DNA from: JACDAN01 sp963847235 | Lineage (GTDB): Bacteria; Actinomycetota; Thermoleophilia; Gaiellales; Gaiellaceae | DNA: 64,000 bases | Assembly (NCBI GenBank): GCA_963847235.1 | Contig: CAWJYU010000009.1 | Location: 186,001-250,000, forward strand | Direction of reading: 5' to 3' | In this document: in pieces, positions 26,924 through 37,301 of the stretch | Numbering within the stretch: position 1 is the stretch's first letter | How the letters are laid out: each line of letters starts with the position of its first letter | Made by a program: the position numbers and the translations under genes | Notes under the pieces: generated by a model | What the model was told of the DNA's origin: nothing | Seen by the model: only the letters and a program-made list of their open reading frames with translations | Database searches by the model: none

Positions 26924-28494
26924 TTGAAGCGACATCGGTTGATCTCTGCGGTCGCCGCGATTGGGCTGCTCGTGGCCGCTCCGGCAGCGATCGGCTCGCC
27001 GGCGGTGACCGGATCGTGGGCGGTCAAGCCGCAAGTCCCGGTGAGTATCCGGCGCAGGGGTACTTGGAGGTCGACACAGTCACGGACGTCTGGCAGTGCG
27101 GCGGCACGTTGCTCGACGCCCGCCACTTCCTCACGGCGGCGCACTGTGTCGTCGACGAGCTCAGCGCGCCGTTGCCTTCGAGCGCGTTTCAGGTCGGACT
27201 GAACAACATCGAGGTCGGCCCCTTGATGGACGTTTACGGCGTCACGAACGTCGAGGTCCACCTCGGGCTACAACGGCCCGCTCCATCTGAACGACCTCGC
27301 GATGCTCACACTCGATCGGCCGGCGCCGTATACGCCGCTGCGGATCGTCCGCACCGATGAGAACGCCATCTGGGCGCCGAACACGACCGCGACGATCATC
27401 GGCTGGGGCACCACCTCGCCGAGCGGGCCGTTCAGCATCACCTGCTGGAAGCGAACGCACCGATTCGAGCCGACAACGATTGTGGCCTGTACGGCAGCGC
27501 GATTCGACCCGAGCACGATGGTCTGCGCCGGCAACGGCGCGACCGACACCTGCCAGGGCGACAGCGGCGGCCCGCTGATGGTCCCGTACGGAGGTGTCTT
27601 CGTGCTCGTCGGCGTGACCTCATGGGGCAACGGTTGCGCCGATCCGCAGTTTCCGGGCGTCTACGCCCGTCTCGGCGGCGCCCTCAACCAGTGGGTGATG
27701 CAGCGCCACACCTGGGCGTCGTTCAACGTCTGTCGGTCATGCCACTCGGGTCTAGCCAGTGAGGTTTACGCAGCGTCGTTCCGTCCGGAGCCCGGAGCCA
27801 CTCACAGCGTTCGACTGGGATGTCGACGGGGACGGCCAGTATGACGACGGAAGCGGTTCGAGCGCAGTCTTCAGTCTTTCCGCCGGCGGCGCAGTCACAG
27901 TCGGACTCGAGGCCAGCCGCCCCGACGGCACACGGCGAACATCGCCGGATGAATCGTCGTGAACGGTCGTCCGACAGCCGTCGCCGGAGGCCCGAACGGC
28001 TACTCGGTGCGCGAGGGTGGAAGCGTCCAGCGTCAGCGGAAGCGGCTCGGACCCGGAGGGCCAGGCGCTCGCCTACTCCTGGGACCTGAACGGCGACGGG
28101 ACGTTCGAGGTGAGCGGTCAGATGACCTCGTTCTCGGCGCTGCACCTCGACGGGCCGTCCACGCGCACCGCGATCGCTTCGGGTCTGCGACAGCGCGGGC
28201 GGCTGCAGTACGTCGGCCGCGACCGTTCGGGTGACGAATGCGCCGCCGCGCGCGAATGCCGGACCGGATCGCCGGACGAGGCGCCGGGCCAGGGTCCGAT
28301 TCCTCGTTCGCGCGACGGACCCGGGCCGCGACCGGCTGCGAGTCCTCTGGAACTTCGGTGACGGACGACGTGCGTCCGGCGCGGTCGTGACGCACCGGTT
28401 CCGCCGCGCCCGCACTTACATGGTGCGGGTCACGGTGATCGATGACGACGGCGCCGGACCGATCGACCGCGTCCGCGTCCGGGTTCGCCGCTAG
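26924..28494 (+). CDS. Trypsin-like secreted serine protease with PKD-like repeats, multiply frameshifted
   Basis: TTG 26924 opens a signal peptide (LKRHRLISAVAAIGLLVAAP). After a frame change near 27000 comes the mature end DRIVGGQAASPGEYP, then TAAHC (catalytic His). After a second change near 27267 come NDLAMLTL (Asp) and TCQGDSGGPL (Ser), so the chymotrypsin triad is complete. After WVMQRH the frames switch repeatedly: FDWDVDGDGQYDD, GSDPEGQALAYSWDLNGDG and LWNFGDGRR are PKD-type repeats, ending RVRVRVRR. At least five shifts occur in 1.6 kb, more than any neighbour, so this may be a decaying gene as well as an error-rich stretch. The stop overlaps that of the convergent acyl-CoA dehydrogenase. 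Confidence 0.65.
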
Positions 28495-29672
28495 CCGACG
28501 CCCGCGAGCAGGAACGCGCGGTTCTCGCGCAGCATCTCGCGCGCGATCACGAGCCGCTGGATCTGGTTCGTGCCCTCGTAGATCTGCGTGATCTTCGCGT
28601 CGCGCATCATCCGCTCGACCGGGTACTCCTGCATGTAGCCGTAGCCGCCGAGGATCTGGACGGCGTCGGTCGTGACCTCCATGGCCACGTCCGTGCAGTA
28701 GAGCTTGGCCATCGCGCTGATCTTCGTCAGCTCGGAGCCGTCGACCCCGTCGTCGATCATCTGGCCGCACTTGTAGAGCAGGAGCCGCGCGGCCTCGCAC
28801 TTCGTCTCCATGTCGGCCAGGGTGGCCGAGATCAGCTGGTGCTGGGCGATCGGCTTCCCCATCGTCTCGCGGTCCTTGGCGTACTCGAGCGCGTAGTCGG
28901 TGGCGCCCTGCGCGAGGCCGAGGCCCTGGGCGCCGATCCCGGGCCGCGAGCGGTCGAGGATCTGCATCGCGATCTTGAAGCCTTCCCCCTCCTCGCCGAG
29001 GAGGTTGTTCGCGGGGATCCGCATGTCGTTGAAGAAGATCTCGCCGGTCGTCGAGCCCTTGATCCCCATCTTCGGCTCGATCCGGCCGACCTCGAAGCCG
29101 GGGCTGGACGCCTCGACGACGAACGCCGAGATCCCGCCGTGGCCCTGTGTGGGGTCGGTCTTCGCGAAGACGGTGTAGAGGTCGGCGACGCCGGCGTTGG
29201 TGATGAAGCGCTTCGAGCCGTTGATGACGTACTCGTCGCCGTCGAGCCGCGCCTCCGACCGCATCGCGGCCGAGTCGGAGCCCGAGCCGGGTTCGGTCAG
29301 CGCGTACGCGGCGAGCCACTCGCCTGAGGCGAGCTTCGGGAGGAAGCGCTCCTTCTGCTCGTCCGTTCCGGCCAGCTTCAGGCCGAGCGAGCCCAGCTCC
29401 TGCACGGCGACGATCAGCCCGCTCGTCGCGCAGACCTTCGAGACCTCCTCGACCGCAACGAGCGTCATGAGAGCGGAGGCGCCGAGCCCGCCGTACTCCT
29501 CGTCGTAGAGCACGCCGAAGATCCCGTGCTCGCGGAAGACCTCGACGACGTCCCACGGGAACTCGGCCGACTTGTCGATCTCGGCCGCGCGCGGCGCGAT
29601 CCGCTCGCGCGCAAGCTCGCGGATCAGCTCGCGGATCTCCTGCTGTTCTTCGGTCAGCGGCTCGGTCGGCAT
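28491..29672 (-). CDS. Acyl-CoA dehydrogenase
   Basis: 393 residues, intact. FAD/substrate signatures include YALTEPGSGSDSAAM and KRFITNAGVADLYTVFAKT, and the C-terminal QIYEGTNQIQRLVIAREML carries the catalytic base E366 of short/medium-chain acyl-CoA dehydrogenases. It oxidises acyl-CoA to enoyl-CoA, passing electrons to ETF. The exact chain length or branched substrate cannot be told. No other beta-oxidation gene is adjacent. Its TAG overlaps the convergent protease stop in the tetranucleotide CTAG at 28491-28494. Confidence 0.95.
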   Translation of the reverse strand: MPTEPLTEEQQEIRELIRELARERIAPRAAEIDKSAEFPWDVVEVFREHGIFGVLYDEEYGGLGASALMTLVAVEEVSKVCATSGLIVAVQELGSLGLKLAGTDEQKERFLPKLASGEWLAAYALTEPGSGSDSAAMRSEARLDGDEYVINGSKRFITNAGVADLYTVFAKTDPTQGHGGISAFVVEASSPGFEVGRIEPKMGIKGSTTGEIFFNDMRIPANNLLGEEGEGFKIAMQILDRSRPGIGAQGLGLAQGATDYALEYAKDRETMGKPIAQHQLISATLADMETKCEAARLLLYKCGQMIDDGVDGSELTKISAMAKLYCTDVAMEVTTDAVQILGGYGYMQEYPVERMMRDAKITQIYEGTNQIQRLVIAREMLRENRAFLLAGVG

Positions 29673-29710
29673 CGGCGCAATCCTAGAGCGACCCTGTTAG
29701 TTTCCGCGCC

Positions 29711-30785
29711 ATGGCGAAGCGGGTTGCCGTCCTCATCGCCCTTTTCAGCCTCGTCGGGACCTCGATGGCGCTCGCCTCGGGTGGACACCGCGACTACGGG
29801 TGGCAGCTGACGCCGACGCCGACCGACGCGACCGCGAGGTTCCGCGGGGCGTCCGCGGTCAGCGAACGGACCGCCTGGGTGAGCGGCTGGCAGGGGGCTG
29901 GAGCGGCACTCGAGGGCAAGGTACTTCGCACCACCAACAAGGGCGCCTCCTGGCAGTCGGTCGGGCCACCCGGTGCATTGGGTCTCCAGTTCCGGGACAT
30001 CGAGGCCTTCGACGCGAACACCGCGGTGATCATGTCGATCGGAAACACGCCCGATGCGTTCCGGATCTACCGGACCACGAACGGCGGCCAAACCTGGACG
30101 CTGACCTTCCAGAACACCGAACCGACCGCCTTCTACGACTGCATGGCGTTCTTCGACAAGCACCGCGGCCTGGCGCTCTCGGATCCGATCAACGGACGGT
30201 TCCGGATCCTGGCCACGAACGACGGCGGGCGCAGCTGGCAGATCGTCGACGCCGACATGCCGCCGGCACTGCCAGGCGAGTTCGCGTTCGCCGCCAGCGG
30301 GCAGTGCCTCACCGCTGCGGGTGGACGGGATGCGTGGTTCGGGACGGGTGGGGACGCGGTCGCGCGGGTCTTCCACTCGGACGACCGCGGACGCACCTGG
30401 ACGGTCGCGAACACACCGATTCGGAGCCTTTCGAGCGGCGGGATCTCCGCGCTTGCCTTCCGGGATCCGCGCCACGGGATCGCAGTCGGCAGCGACTTTG
30501 CCCCAGGCGCCGCCTCGGTGGACACGCTCGCGCTTACGAACGACGGCGGAGCGACCTGGCAGCTGAACCAGAATACGCCGGACGGGCTCCGGTCCGGCGC
30601 CCACTGGGTCACCGGTCGCGACGTCATCATCGTCGGGGAGGGCGGCAGCGACGTCTCGACCGACCAGGGCCGCACCTGGCGCGGGTTCGACGAGGGCAGC
30701 TTCGACACGGTCGACTGCGCCGGCGGGTTCGCCTGCTGGGCCGCCGGCGCAGCAGGGCCGCGTCGCCTTCCTGACGCGCGACTAG
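29711..30785 (+). CDS. Secreted BNR-repeat (Ycf48/sialidase-like propeller) protein, C-terminal frameshift
   Basis: ATG 29711 opens a signal peptide (MAKRVAVLIALFSLVGTSMA). The mature part has at least six Asp-box/BNR turns: TTNKGASW, TTNGGQTW, TNDGGRSW, SDDRGRTW, TNDGGATW and STDQGRTW. They indicate a beta-propeller related to Ycf48/HCF136 or sialidases. About 358 residues in total. Near 30760 the frame slips; the alternative frame reads GRVAFLTRD and stops at 30785, a typical final blade, with its TAG overlapping the convergent stop in CTAG. Function unknown; such propellers often assist assembly of membrane complexes. Confidence 0.82.
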
Positions 30786-32332
30786 CGCTTCGGCTTCAGA
30801 TCCTTCGTGGTCGGGCCCTCGAGGACCCGGCCGTCGGCTGCGTAGCGGGAGCCGTGGCACGGGCAGTCCCACGTCCGCTCGGCCGGGTTCCAGTCCACGA
30901 TGCACCAGAGGTGTCGACAGACCGGTGACAGCTCGTGGACGGCGCCGTCGTCGTCCCGGTAGACGGCCGTTTTCCTGACCCGGCCGACGATCGCGCCCTC
31001 GCCTGGTCCGAGGTCGTCAGCCGATGACACGTCTCCTGCCGCCACCCGGTCGGCGAAGAAGTGGAAGCCGGCGCTGGCGTTCTCCTGGACGAGCTTCGTC
31101 AGGGACGACCGGGGCGGGAGCCGTTTCGAGTCGAAGAGCTCCTGCCACGCGTTGGCCCGCCCGAGGATCGAGTCCGCGATCATCATCGCCGCCGCGGTCC
31201 CGTTCGTCATGCCCCACTTGTTGAACCCCGTCGCCGTGTAGACGTGCGGCGTCGTGCGGGCGACGCGCCCCACATACGGAACCTGGTCGTGCGGCATGTA
31301 GTCGTGCGTCGACCAGCGGTACTCGACCTCGCCGGCACCCGGCCAGTGCTCGCGGAGGAAGTCCTCGAGCTCGTCGTACTTGGACGGCGTGTCGTCCTCG
31401 GCGCCGACCTTGTGCCCGTTGCCGCCGACGTTGAGGAGGAGCCGGTCGCCGTCGCGGAGCGTCCGCATCGAGCGGGTCGGCGCGCCGGCATTGATGAACA
31501 TCCCGTCCGGCGCCGCCGACGGATCGATCGGCGCGCACAGTGCGTAGCTCAGGTGCGGGTAGGTCTTGGCGAAGAAGAGGCCGCGGTCGAGAATCGGCAG
31601 GTGCGTCGCGACGACGACGTCGCCGGCCCGCACTCGTCCCTCGTCCGTGACCACCTCGCACGGCTCGCCGTGCTTGACCGAGTGGACGCGGGAATTCTCG
31701 AAGACGTGGCTCCCGTCCCCGGAGATGGCCGCGGCAAGCGCCAGGAGGTACTTGCGCGGATGGAACTGCGCCTGGTTCTCGAGCCGGACGGCGGCGGCGA
31801 CCGGGAACGGCAGCGGCGTCTCACGCACGAGCGATGCCGGCAGCCCTGCGGCCCGCTCGACCTCGACCTCCTTCCTCACTTGCTGTGCCTGCTCCTCGTC
31901 CTCCGCGTACGCGTAGTTGTCCTTGCGCTCGAAGTCGCAGTCGATCCCGTCCTCCTCGACGAACTGCGCGATCTGCTCCAGTGCCGCCTGGTTCGCTTCC
32001 GCGTAGGTGCGGGCCCCCTCCTCGCCGAAGGCCTCGCGGATCTTCGAGTAGCCCAGCCCGTGGCCGGACGTGACCTTGGCGGTCGTGTACCCGGTCGCCC
32101 CGTGCACGATCCGCTTCAGGTCGAGGAGCGCGACGGTCTTGCCTGCCCGTTTGAGCAGGACGGCCGCGGTGATTCCGGTGATCCCGGCCCCGACGACGGC
32201 CACGTCGACCGAGATCTGGTCGGTCAGCTGCGGATAGTCGGTCTCCGGCGTCGTGCCGATCCAGAAGGACGGACCGCCGCGGCCGGTGCCCTGCTCGCGC
32301 GGGCGGTCGGGCGTGTCGTCGAGGTCATTCAT
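30782..32332 (-). CDS. FAD-dependent oxidoreductase with C-terminal Rieske domain
   Basis: 516 residues from ATG 32332. N-terminal dinucleotide fold VDVAVVGAGITGITAAVLLK (DAO family), substrate-domain features such as THDYMPHDQVPYVGR and TGFNKWGMTNGTAA, then a Rieske [2Fe-2S] domain at the C-terminus: C472-x-H474 and C490-x-x-H493 (CRHLW and CPCHGSRY). This fusion is known in several bacterial phyla as a putative amine or glycine-betaine-like oxidoreductase; substrate unknown. It converges with the BNR gene and is divergent from the cyclase regulator at 32505. Confidence 0.9.
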   Translation of the reverse strand: MNDLDDTPDRPREQGTGRGGPSFWIGTTPETDYPQLTDQISVDVAVVGAGITGITAAVLLKRAGKTVALLDLKRIVHGATGYTTAKVTSGHGLGYSKIREAFGEEGARTYAEANQAALEQIAQFVEEDGIDCDFERKDNYAYAEDEEQAQQVRKEVEVERAAGLPASLVRETPLPFPVAAAVRLENQAQFHPRKYLLALAAAISGDGSHVFENSRVHSVKHGEPCEVVTDEGRVRAGDVVVATHLPILDRGLFFAKTYPHLSYALCAPIDPSAAPDGMFINAGAPTRSMRTLRDGDRLLLNVGGNGHKVGAEDDTPSKYDELEDFLREHWPGAGEVEYRWSTHDYMPHDQVPYVGRVARTTPHVYTATGFNKWGMTNGTAAAMMIADSILGRANAWQELFDSKRLPPRSSLTKLVQENASAGFHFFADRVAAGDVSSADDLGPGEGAIVGRVRKTAVYRDDDGAVHELSPVCRHLWCIVDWNPAERTWDCPCHGSRYAADGRVLEGPTTKDLKPKR

Positions 32333-32504
32333 GCCGATAGCGCTATGCCCATACCCGGTACCGGAGATAACGCGACATGGCCGCTCCCGAGCCGGCGGCG
32401 ACACGACCAGGCCGGTCGTCGCGCTTGTCCAATCCGGACGAGCGCGCGAGAATGTCCGTGGCCGCCGCCGCGCACGCTCGCCGTGGCGACCCCGGATATG
32501 CGGA

Positions 32505-35500
32505 ATGACTGACGGACACGTCTGCTCTGCCTGCGGGTTCGAGAACGAGCCCCGGGCGCGCGTCTGCGCGTCGTGCGGCGCAGCGCTTCCGTCGGAACCG
32601 CCGGTGCGCTCCGAGACGCGGAGGGTGGTCACCGTCCTTTGCTCAGACGTGGTCGGGTTCACGGGCATCGGGCACGAGCTCGACCCGGAGTCACTTCGGG
32701 GGCTCATGGCGCGTTACTTCGAGCGCGTGCAGACGATCGTCGACCGCCACGGCGGGACGACGGAGAAGTTCATCGGCGATGCGGTCGTCGCCGTCTTCGG
32801 CGTACCGCATCTGCACGAAGACGACGCCCACCGGGCGGTACGAGCCGCGGTCGAGATCCGCGATGCGCGCGCCGAGCTGAACGAGGAGTTCCGGCGGGAC
32901 TGGGGCGTCGAGCTCCGGATCCGCACCGGCGTGAACACCGGCGAGGTGGTTGCGGGCGATCCCGCGGAAGGTCAGTCGTTCGTCGCCGGCGACGCGGTCA
33001 ACGTCGCAGCGCGCCTCGAGCAGGCTGCCGCTCCCGACGAGATCCTCGTCGGCGAGACGACATACCGGCTTGTCGGCGACGCGGTGACGGCGGAGCCACT
33101 GGCGCCGCTGACGCTCAAGGGAAAACCCGAGCCGGTAGCGGCCTGGCGCGTGCTCGAGATGGCACCGGTGGGCCCGAGGTGGGCGCGCCGCCTCGACTCG
33201 GCGCTCGTCGGACGCGAGCACGAGCTCGACGTGCTGCGGACGGTCTTCGATCGGAGCGTCGAGAGCCGCGAATGTCACGTTGCGACCGTCATGGGCGTGG
33301 CCGGCGTCGGAAAGTCACGGCTCACCGGCGAGCTCGTCGCGACGATCGGCGAGCGCGCGACCGTCGTCGGCGGGCGCTGCCTGCCGTATGGGGAGGGAAT
33401 CACCTTCTGGCCGATCACGGAGCTGCTGCAAGGTGCCGCGGGCGTCAGCGATTCCGATCCTCCGAGCGAGGCCCGACGAAAGCTGGATCTTCTCCTCGAG
33501 GATGCGCCCGACGCGGCGCTCGTCGCCGACCGGCTCGGCGGCTTCCTCGGGCTTGACTCGGCAACCCCGGGCGTCCACGAGACGTTTTGGTCGGTTCGGA
33601 AGCTCCTCGAGACGCTCGCCGAGCGACGGCCGCTCCTCGTGGTCTTCGACGACATCCAGTGGGCGGCGCCGACGTTCCTCGACCTGCTCGAGTACCTCGC
33701 CGACTGGATTCGCGGAGTACCGGTCATGCTGCTCTTCCTGGCGCGACCCGAGCTGGTGGAGGCGCGCGGGAGCTGGCTCGCCGGCAAGGCGAACCAGTCG
33801 CTCGTCTCGCTCCCGCCGCTGACGGACGCCGAGACCGACGGCCTGATCAGCAACCTGCTCGGCGGGGGGCAGCTCGCCGACGACGCGCGCGCGCGGATCG
33901 CCGAGGCCGCCGAAGGGAACCCGTTGTTCGTCGGCGAGACCCTGCGGATGCTCGTCGACGACGGCCTGCTCGAGCGGAGTGACGGGAGCTGGGTCGTCAT
34001 CGGCGATCTGTCGAGCCTCCGGATCCCGCCGACGATCCACGCGCTCCTCACCGCGCGCCTCGACCGGCTCGACGGCGAAGAGCGGGCCGTTATCGAGCGC
34101 GCGTCTGTCATCGGAAGAGTCTTCTGGTGGGGAGCCGTAGCCGCGCTCTCGCCCGAGGAGCAGCGGGCTCACGTCGGCAGCCACCTCCAGGCGCTGACCA
34201 GGAAACAGTTGATCCTTCCGGACCGCTCGGCACTGAGCGGCGAGGATGCCTTTCGCTTCGCGCACATCCTCGCGGTCGACGCCGCGTACGGCGGGATCCC
34301 CAAGGCCGCCCGCGCGCACCTGCACGAGCGGTTCGCGGCGTGGATCGAGCTCAAGACCCGGGAGGGGATGGGAGAGCGAGAGGAGATCATGGGGTTCCAC
34401 CTCGAACGTGCGCACACGACGCTGTCCGAGCTCGGCCAGCGGAGCGAGCGCGCCGTCTCGCTCGGCCGCCGCGCAGCCGCGACTCTCGCATCGGCAGGGC
34501 GCCGGGCTTTCGCGCGCGGCGACATGCCCGCGGCCGTCAACCTGCTCACCCGCGCAGAGCGTGTCGCACCGGACGACGACCCGCTGCGCCAAGAGATCCT
34601 TCCTGAGCTCGCGTTCGCCCTGCTCGAGACGGGCGACTTCGGGCGGCTGCAGGAGGTCGTCGCCGAGACGACAGAGGCCGCGCACGGTCAAGCCGAGGCG
34701 CGCCTGGAGGCGCAGGCGGTCATCCTCGGCCTCTGGGTCAGGCTCTTCACCGACCCCGAGGGGTGGGCCCAGGAAGCGCAGCGCGAAGCGACCCGGGCGA
34801 TCTCGATCTTCGAACGCGAGGCCGACGAGCGAGGGCTGGCGAAGGCGTGGTCCCTCCTGGGCCTGTTCCACCTGACGACATGCCAGTTCCAAGCCGCCGG
34901 AGAGGCGTGGGAGCGCGCGGCGGCGCACGCAGCGGGGGCCAGCGACGAGCGCGAGCACTTCGAGGCGCTGGCGTGGGTGCCGCTGACCGTGTGGGCCGGT
35001 CCGACGCCGGTCGACGAGGGCATCGACCGCTGCCGCTCGATCGTGGACCGGTCGGGAGGCGACCGCAAGGCGCTGTCGACCGCGCTCGCCACGTGGGGCG
35101 CCTTCGAGGCGATGCTCGGCCGCTTCGAAGAGGCCCGGGAGCTGACCGAGCGCGCGCGCGCGACCCTGGAAGAGATCGCGCTGCCCGTGTGGCTCGCAGG
35201 TCCGTTCAGCCAGCTGTACGGATGGACGGAGCTGCTCGCAGGCGACCCGGCGGCGGCCGAGCGGCAGCTGCGTTGGGCGCTCGAGACGCTGCGGGAGATC
35301 GGCGAGCTGGCGTGGCTTTCGACGGTCGCGGGGATGCTCGCCGAGGCTGTCCGCGTACAGGGGCGCCTCGACGAGAGCGAGGAGTTGCTCGGAGTGGAAG
35401 AGGAGACCGCCGGAAGCGAGGACGCCTACTCACAGGCACTGCTGAGGAGCGTACGGGCGAAGATCCGCGCCCGGCAGGGTAAGACGGACGAGGCAGAACG

Positions 35501-35726
35501 CCTCGCCCGCGAGGCTGTCGAGACTGCGAGCGGGACTGACTTCCTCTTCCTCCAATGGTTCACGCTCACGAGCCTCGGCGAGGTCCTGGAGGTCGCCGGC
35601 CGAGAAGACGAAGCCCAGTCGGCGCTCGCCCAGGCCGTCGAGGTCGCCGGGCGCAAGGGTTACGGAGCGGCAGCGGAGCGAGCGCGCGCCGGGCTCGCGG
35701 GCGAACGCCCCGAACGCCGGTCTTAG
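32505..35726 (+). CDS. Adenylate/guanylate cyclase-ATPase-TPR regulator (intact)
   Basis: 1,073 residues from ATG 32505. One zinc ribbon (CSACGFENEPRARVCASCGA), class III cyclase domain (VLCSDVVGFTGIGHELDPES, TTEKFIGDAVVAVFG), STAND/AAA ATPase (VMGVAGVGKSRLTGELV, VVFDDIQWAAPT), then about 400 residues of TPR-like helices. The cyclase core keeps the first metal-binding Asp (SDVVGF) and a second in GDAVVAVF, so catalysis is possible. These proteins are thought to couple nucleotide signalling to protein-protein sensing. It is monocistronic and divergent from the FAD/Rieske gene. Confidence 0.9.
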   Translation: MTDGHVCSACGFENEPRARVCASCGAALPSEPPVRSETRRVVTVLCSDVVGFTGIGHELDPESLRGLMARYFERVQTIVDRHGGTTEKFIGDAVVAVFGVPHLHEDDAHRAVRAAVEIRDARAELNEEFRRDWGVELRIRTGVNTGEVVAGDPAEGQSFVAGDAVNVAARLEQAAAPDEILVGETTYRLVGDAVTAEPLAPLTLKGKPEPVAAWRVLEMAPVGPRWARRLDSALVGREHELDVLRTVFDRSVESRECHVATVMGVAGVGKSRLTGELVATIGERATVVGGRCLPYGEGITFWPITELLQGAAGVSDSDPPSEARRKLDLLLEDAPDAALVADRLGGFLGLDSATPGVHETFWSVRKLLETLAERRPLLVVFDDIQWAAPTFLDLLEYLADWIRGVPVMLLFLARPELVEARGSWLAGKANQSLVSLPPLTDAETDGLISNLLGGGQLADDARARIAEAAEGNPLFVGETLRMLVDDGLLERSDGSWVVIGDLSSLRIPPTIHALLTARLDRLDGEERAVIERASVIGRVFWWGAVAALSPEEQRAHVGSHLQALTRKQLILPDRSALSGEDAFRFAHILAVDAAYGGIPKAARAHLHERFAAWIELKTREGMGEREEIMGFHLERAHTTLSELGQRSERAVSLGRRAAATLASAGRRAFARGDMPAAVNLLTRAERVAPDDDPLRQEILPELAFALLETGDFGRLQEVVAETTEAAHGQAEARLEAQAVILGLWVRLFTDPEGWAQEAQREATRAISIFEREADERGLAKAWSLLGLFHLTTCQFQAAGEAWERAAAHAAGASDEREHFEALAWVPLTVWAGPTPVDEGIDRCRSIVDRSGGDRKALSTALATWGAFEAMLGRFEEARELTERARATLEEIALPVWLAGPFSQLYGWTELLAGDPAAAERQLRWALETLREIGELAWLSTVAGMLAEAVRVQGRLDESEELLGVEEETAGSEDAYSQALLRSVRAKIRARQGKTDEAERLAREAVETASGTDFLFLQWFTLTSLGEVLEVAGREDEAQSALAQAVEVAGRKGYGAAAERARAGLAGERPERRS

Positions 35727-35765
35727 CGCGGCTTCGCCGGCCGATCGGAAACTACATTGTCCGGC

Positions 35766-37301
35766 GTGATCCTCGAACGCGGCGTCGTGCGGACTCTCGA
35801 TCGCGCTCTGCCGACCGCCTCGGCGCTTGCCATCGCGGGCGACCGGATCGCCGGCGCGGTCGGGACGCACGAGGACGCGCTGCCGAGCCCCGACCGGGTC
35901 GACCTTGGTGGGCGCTGCGTGCTTCCCGGGTTCTCGGACGCGCACGTCCACTTCCCGACCTGGGCGCTTGCGCGGCGGGAGGTACGCCTCGAGGGGGTCG
36001 CGTCGGTGGAAGAGGCGGTCGCACGAGTTCGGGACGGGCTCGGGTCGGTGCGCGAGGGCGGCTGGCTCCGCGGCCGCGGCTGGCGGGATGCAGGGTGGCC
36101 CGAGCAGCCGAGCCGCGAGGCGCTGGACGAGGTGGCCGGCGAGGTGCCTGTGGCGCTGCTCGCGCACGACTCGCACTCGCTCTGGCTCAACTCGGCCGCG
36201 CTCGCCCTGGCCAACGGCGACCTGGAGGTCGAGGGCGGCGTCGTCGAGCGGGATGCCGCGGGCGAGCCGACCGGGATCCTCCGCGAGGAGGCCTGCTGGA
36301 GCTTCCGCGACCGGCACGTCGAGATCGCGGACGCGGAGTACCTCGACGCGATGCGCGAAGGCCTGCGGGTGGCGGCCGCGCGAGGGGTTACCGCCGTCCA
36401 CGACAAGGACGGCTGGATCGGAGCGCTGCGGTACTGGCAGGCGCTCGCCGCCGAGGGGACGTTGCCGGTGCGGGTCTGGCAGTCACTTCCAGCCGACCAC
36501 GTCGGCCGGCTCGCGGAGCTGGGCATCCGGAGCGGTCTCGGCGACGGGATGCTCCGAGTCGGCTACCTGAAGGCGTTCATGGACGGGACGCTCGGCTCGC
36601 AGACCGCGCGGCTGCTCGACGGCACAGGCGTCGAGATCACGAGCCGCGAGGCGCTCGTGGAGATCCTGCGGCATGCGGCACCTGCCGGCTGGCCGGTCGC
36701 CGTCCACGCGATCGGCGACCTGGCGAACCGCGAGGCGCTCGACGCCTTCGAGGAGACCCGGGCCCAGTGGGCGCCGCTTGGGCTCCGACACCGGATCGAG
36801 CACGCGCAGCTGCTGGCACCGGAGGACGTCGGACGCTTCGCCGCGATCGGCGTCGCTGCGTCCGTCCAGTTCAGCCATGCCACGTCCGACCGCGACGTCG
36901 CCGACCGCTTCTGGGCCGGGAAGACGGACGGCGCCTACGCGTACAGGTCGTTGGTCGACTCGGGCGCCGTGGTCGCAAACGGTTCGGACGCGCCGATCGA
37001 GGAGCTCGACCCGCTCGCCGGCATCCGCGCCGGCGTCCTGCGCACGCTCGACGACCGTCCGGCCTGGCACCCCGAGCAGTCACTGACCCTCGAGCAAGTG
37101 TTCCATGCAACTTGCGTCACTCCGGCCTGGCTCTCCTACGACGAGCACCGGCGCGGAAAGCTCGTCCCGGGATTCCAGGCCGACCTCGTCGTCCTCGACC
37201 GGGACCCGTTCGCGATCGAGCCCGAGGAGCTGGCGGAGGTTCAGGTGGTCGCCACGATGGTCGGCGGCCGCTGGACGCACAACCCGCCGCCGTGGGACTA
37301 G
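35766..37301 (+). CDS. Amidohydrolase of the YtcJ/Amidohydro_3 family
   Basis: 511 residues from GTG 35766 (a TTG at 35757 adds three). Metal-site motifs: FSDAHVHFPTWA near the N-terminus, VAVHAIGDLANREALDAFEE, HRIEHAQLLAPEDVGRF, and NGSDAPIEELDPLAGI. This is the metal-dependent composite-domain hydrolase superfamily; members cleave amides or formamides. Substrate unknown. It ends in a CTAG shared with the convergent M20 peptidase, suggesting both could act on peptides or amides, though their opposite orientation argues against an operon. Confidence 0.9.
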   Translation: MILERGVVRTLDRALPTASALAIAGDRIAGAVGTHEDALPSPDRVDLGGRCVLPGFSDAHVHFPTWALARREVRLEGVASVEEAVARVRDGLGSVREGGWLRGRGWRDAGWPEQPSREALDEVAGEVPVALLAHDSHSLWLNSAALALANGDLEVEGGVVERDAAGEPTGILREEACWSFRDRHVEIADAEYLDAMREGLRVAAARGVTAVHDKDGWIGALRYWQALAAEGTLPVRVWQSLPADHVGRLAELGIRSGLGDGMLRVGYLKAFMDGTLGSQTARLLDGTGVEITSREALVEILRHAAPAGWPVAVHAIGDLANREALDAFEETRAQWAPLGLRHRIEHAQLLAPEDVGRFAAIGVAASVQFSHATSDRDVADRFWAGKTDGAYAYRSLVDSGAVVANGSDAPIEELDPLAGIRAGVLRTLDDRPAWHPEQSLTLEQVFHATCVTPAWLSYDEHRRGKLVPGFQADLVVLDRDPFAIEPEELAEVQVVATMVGGRWTHNPPPWD

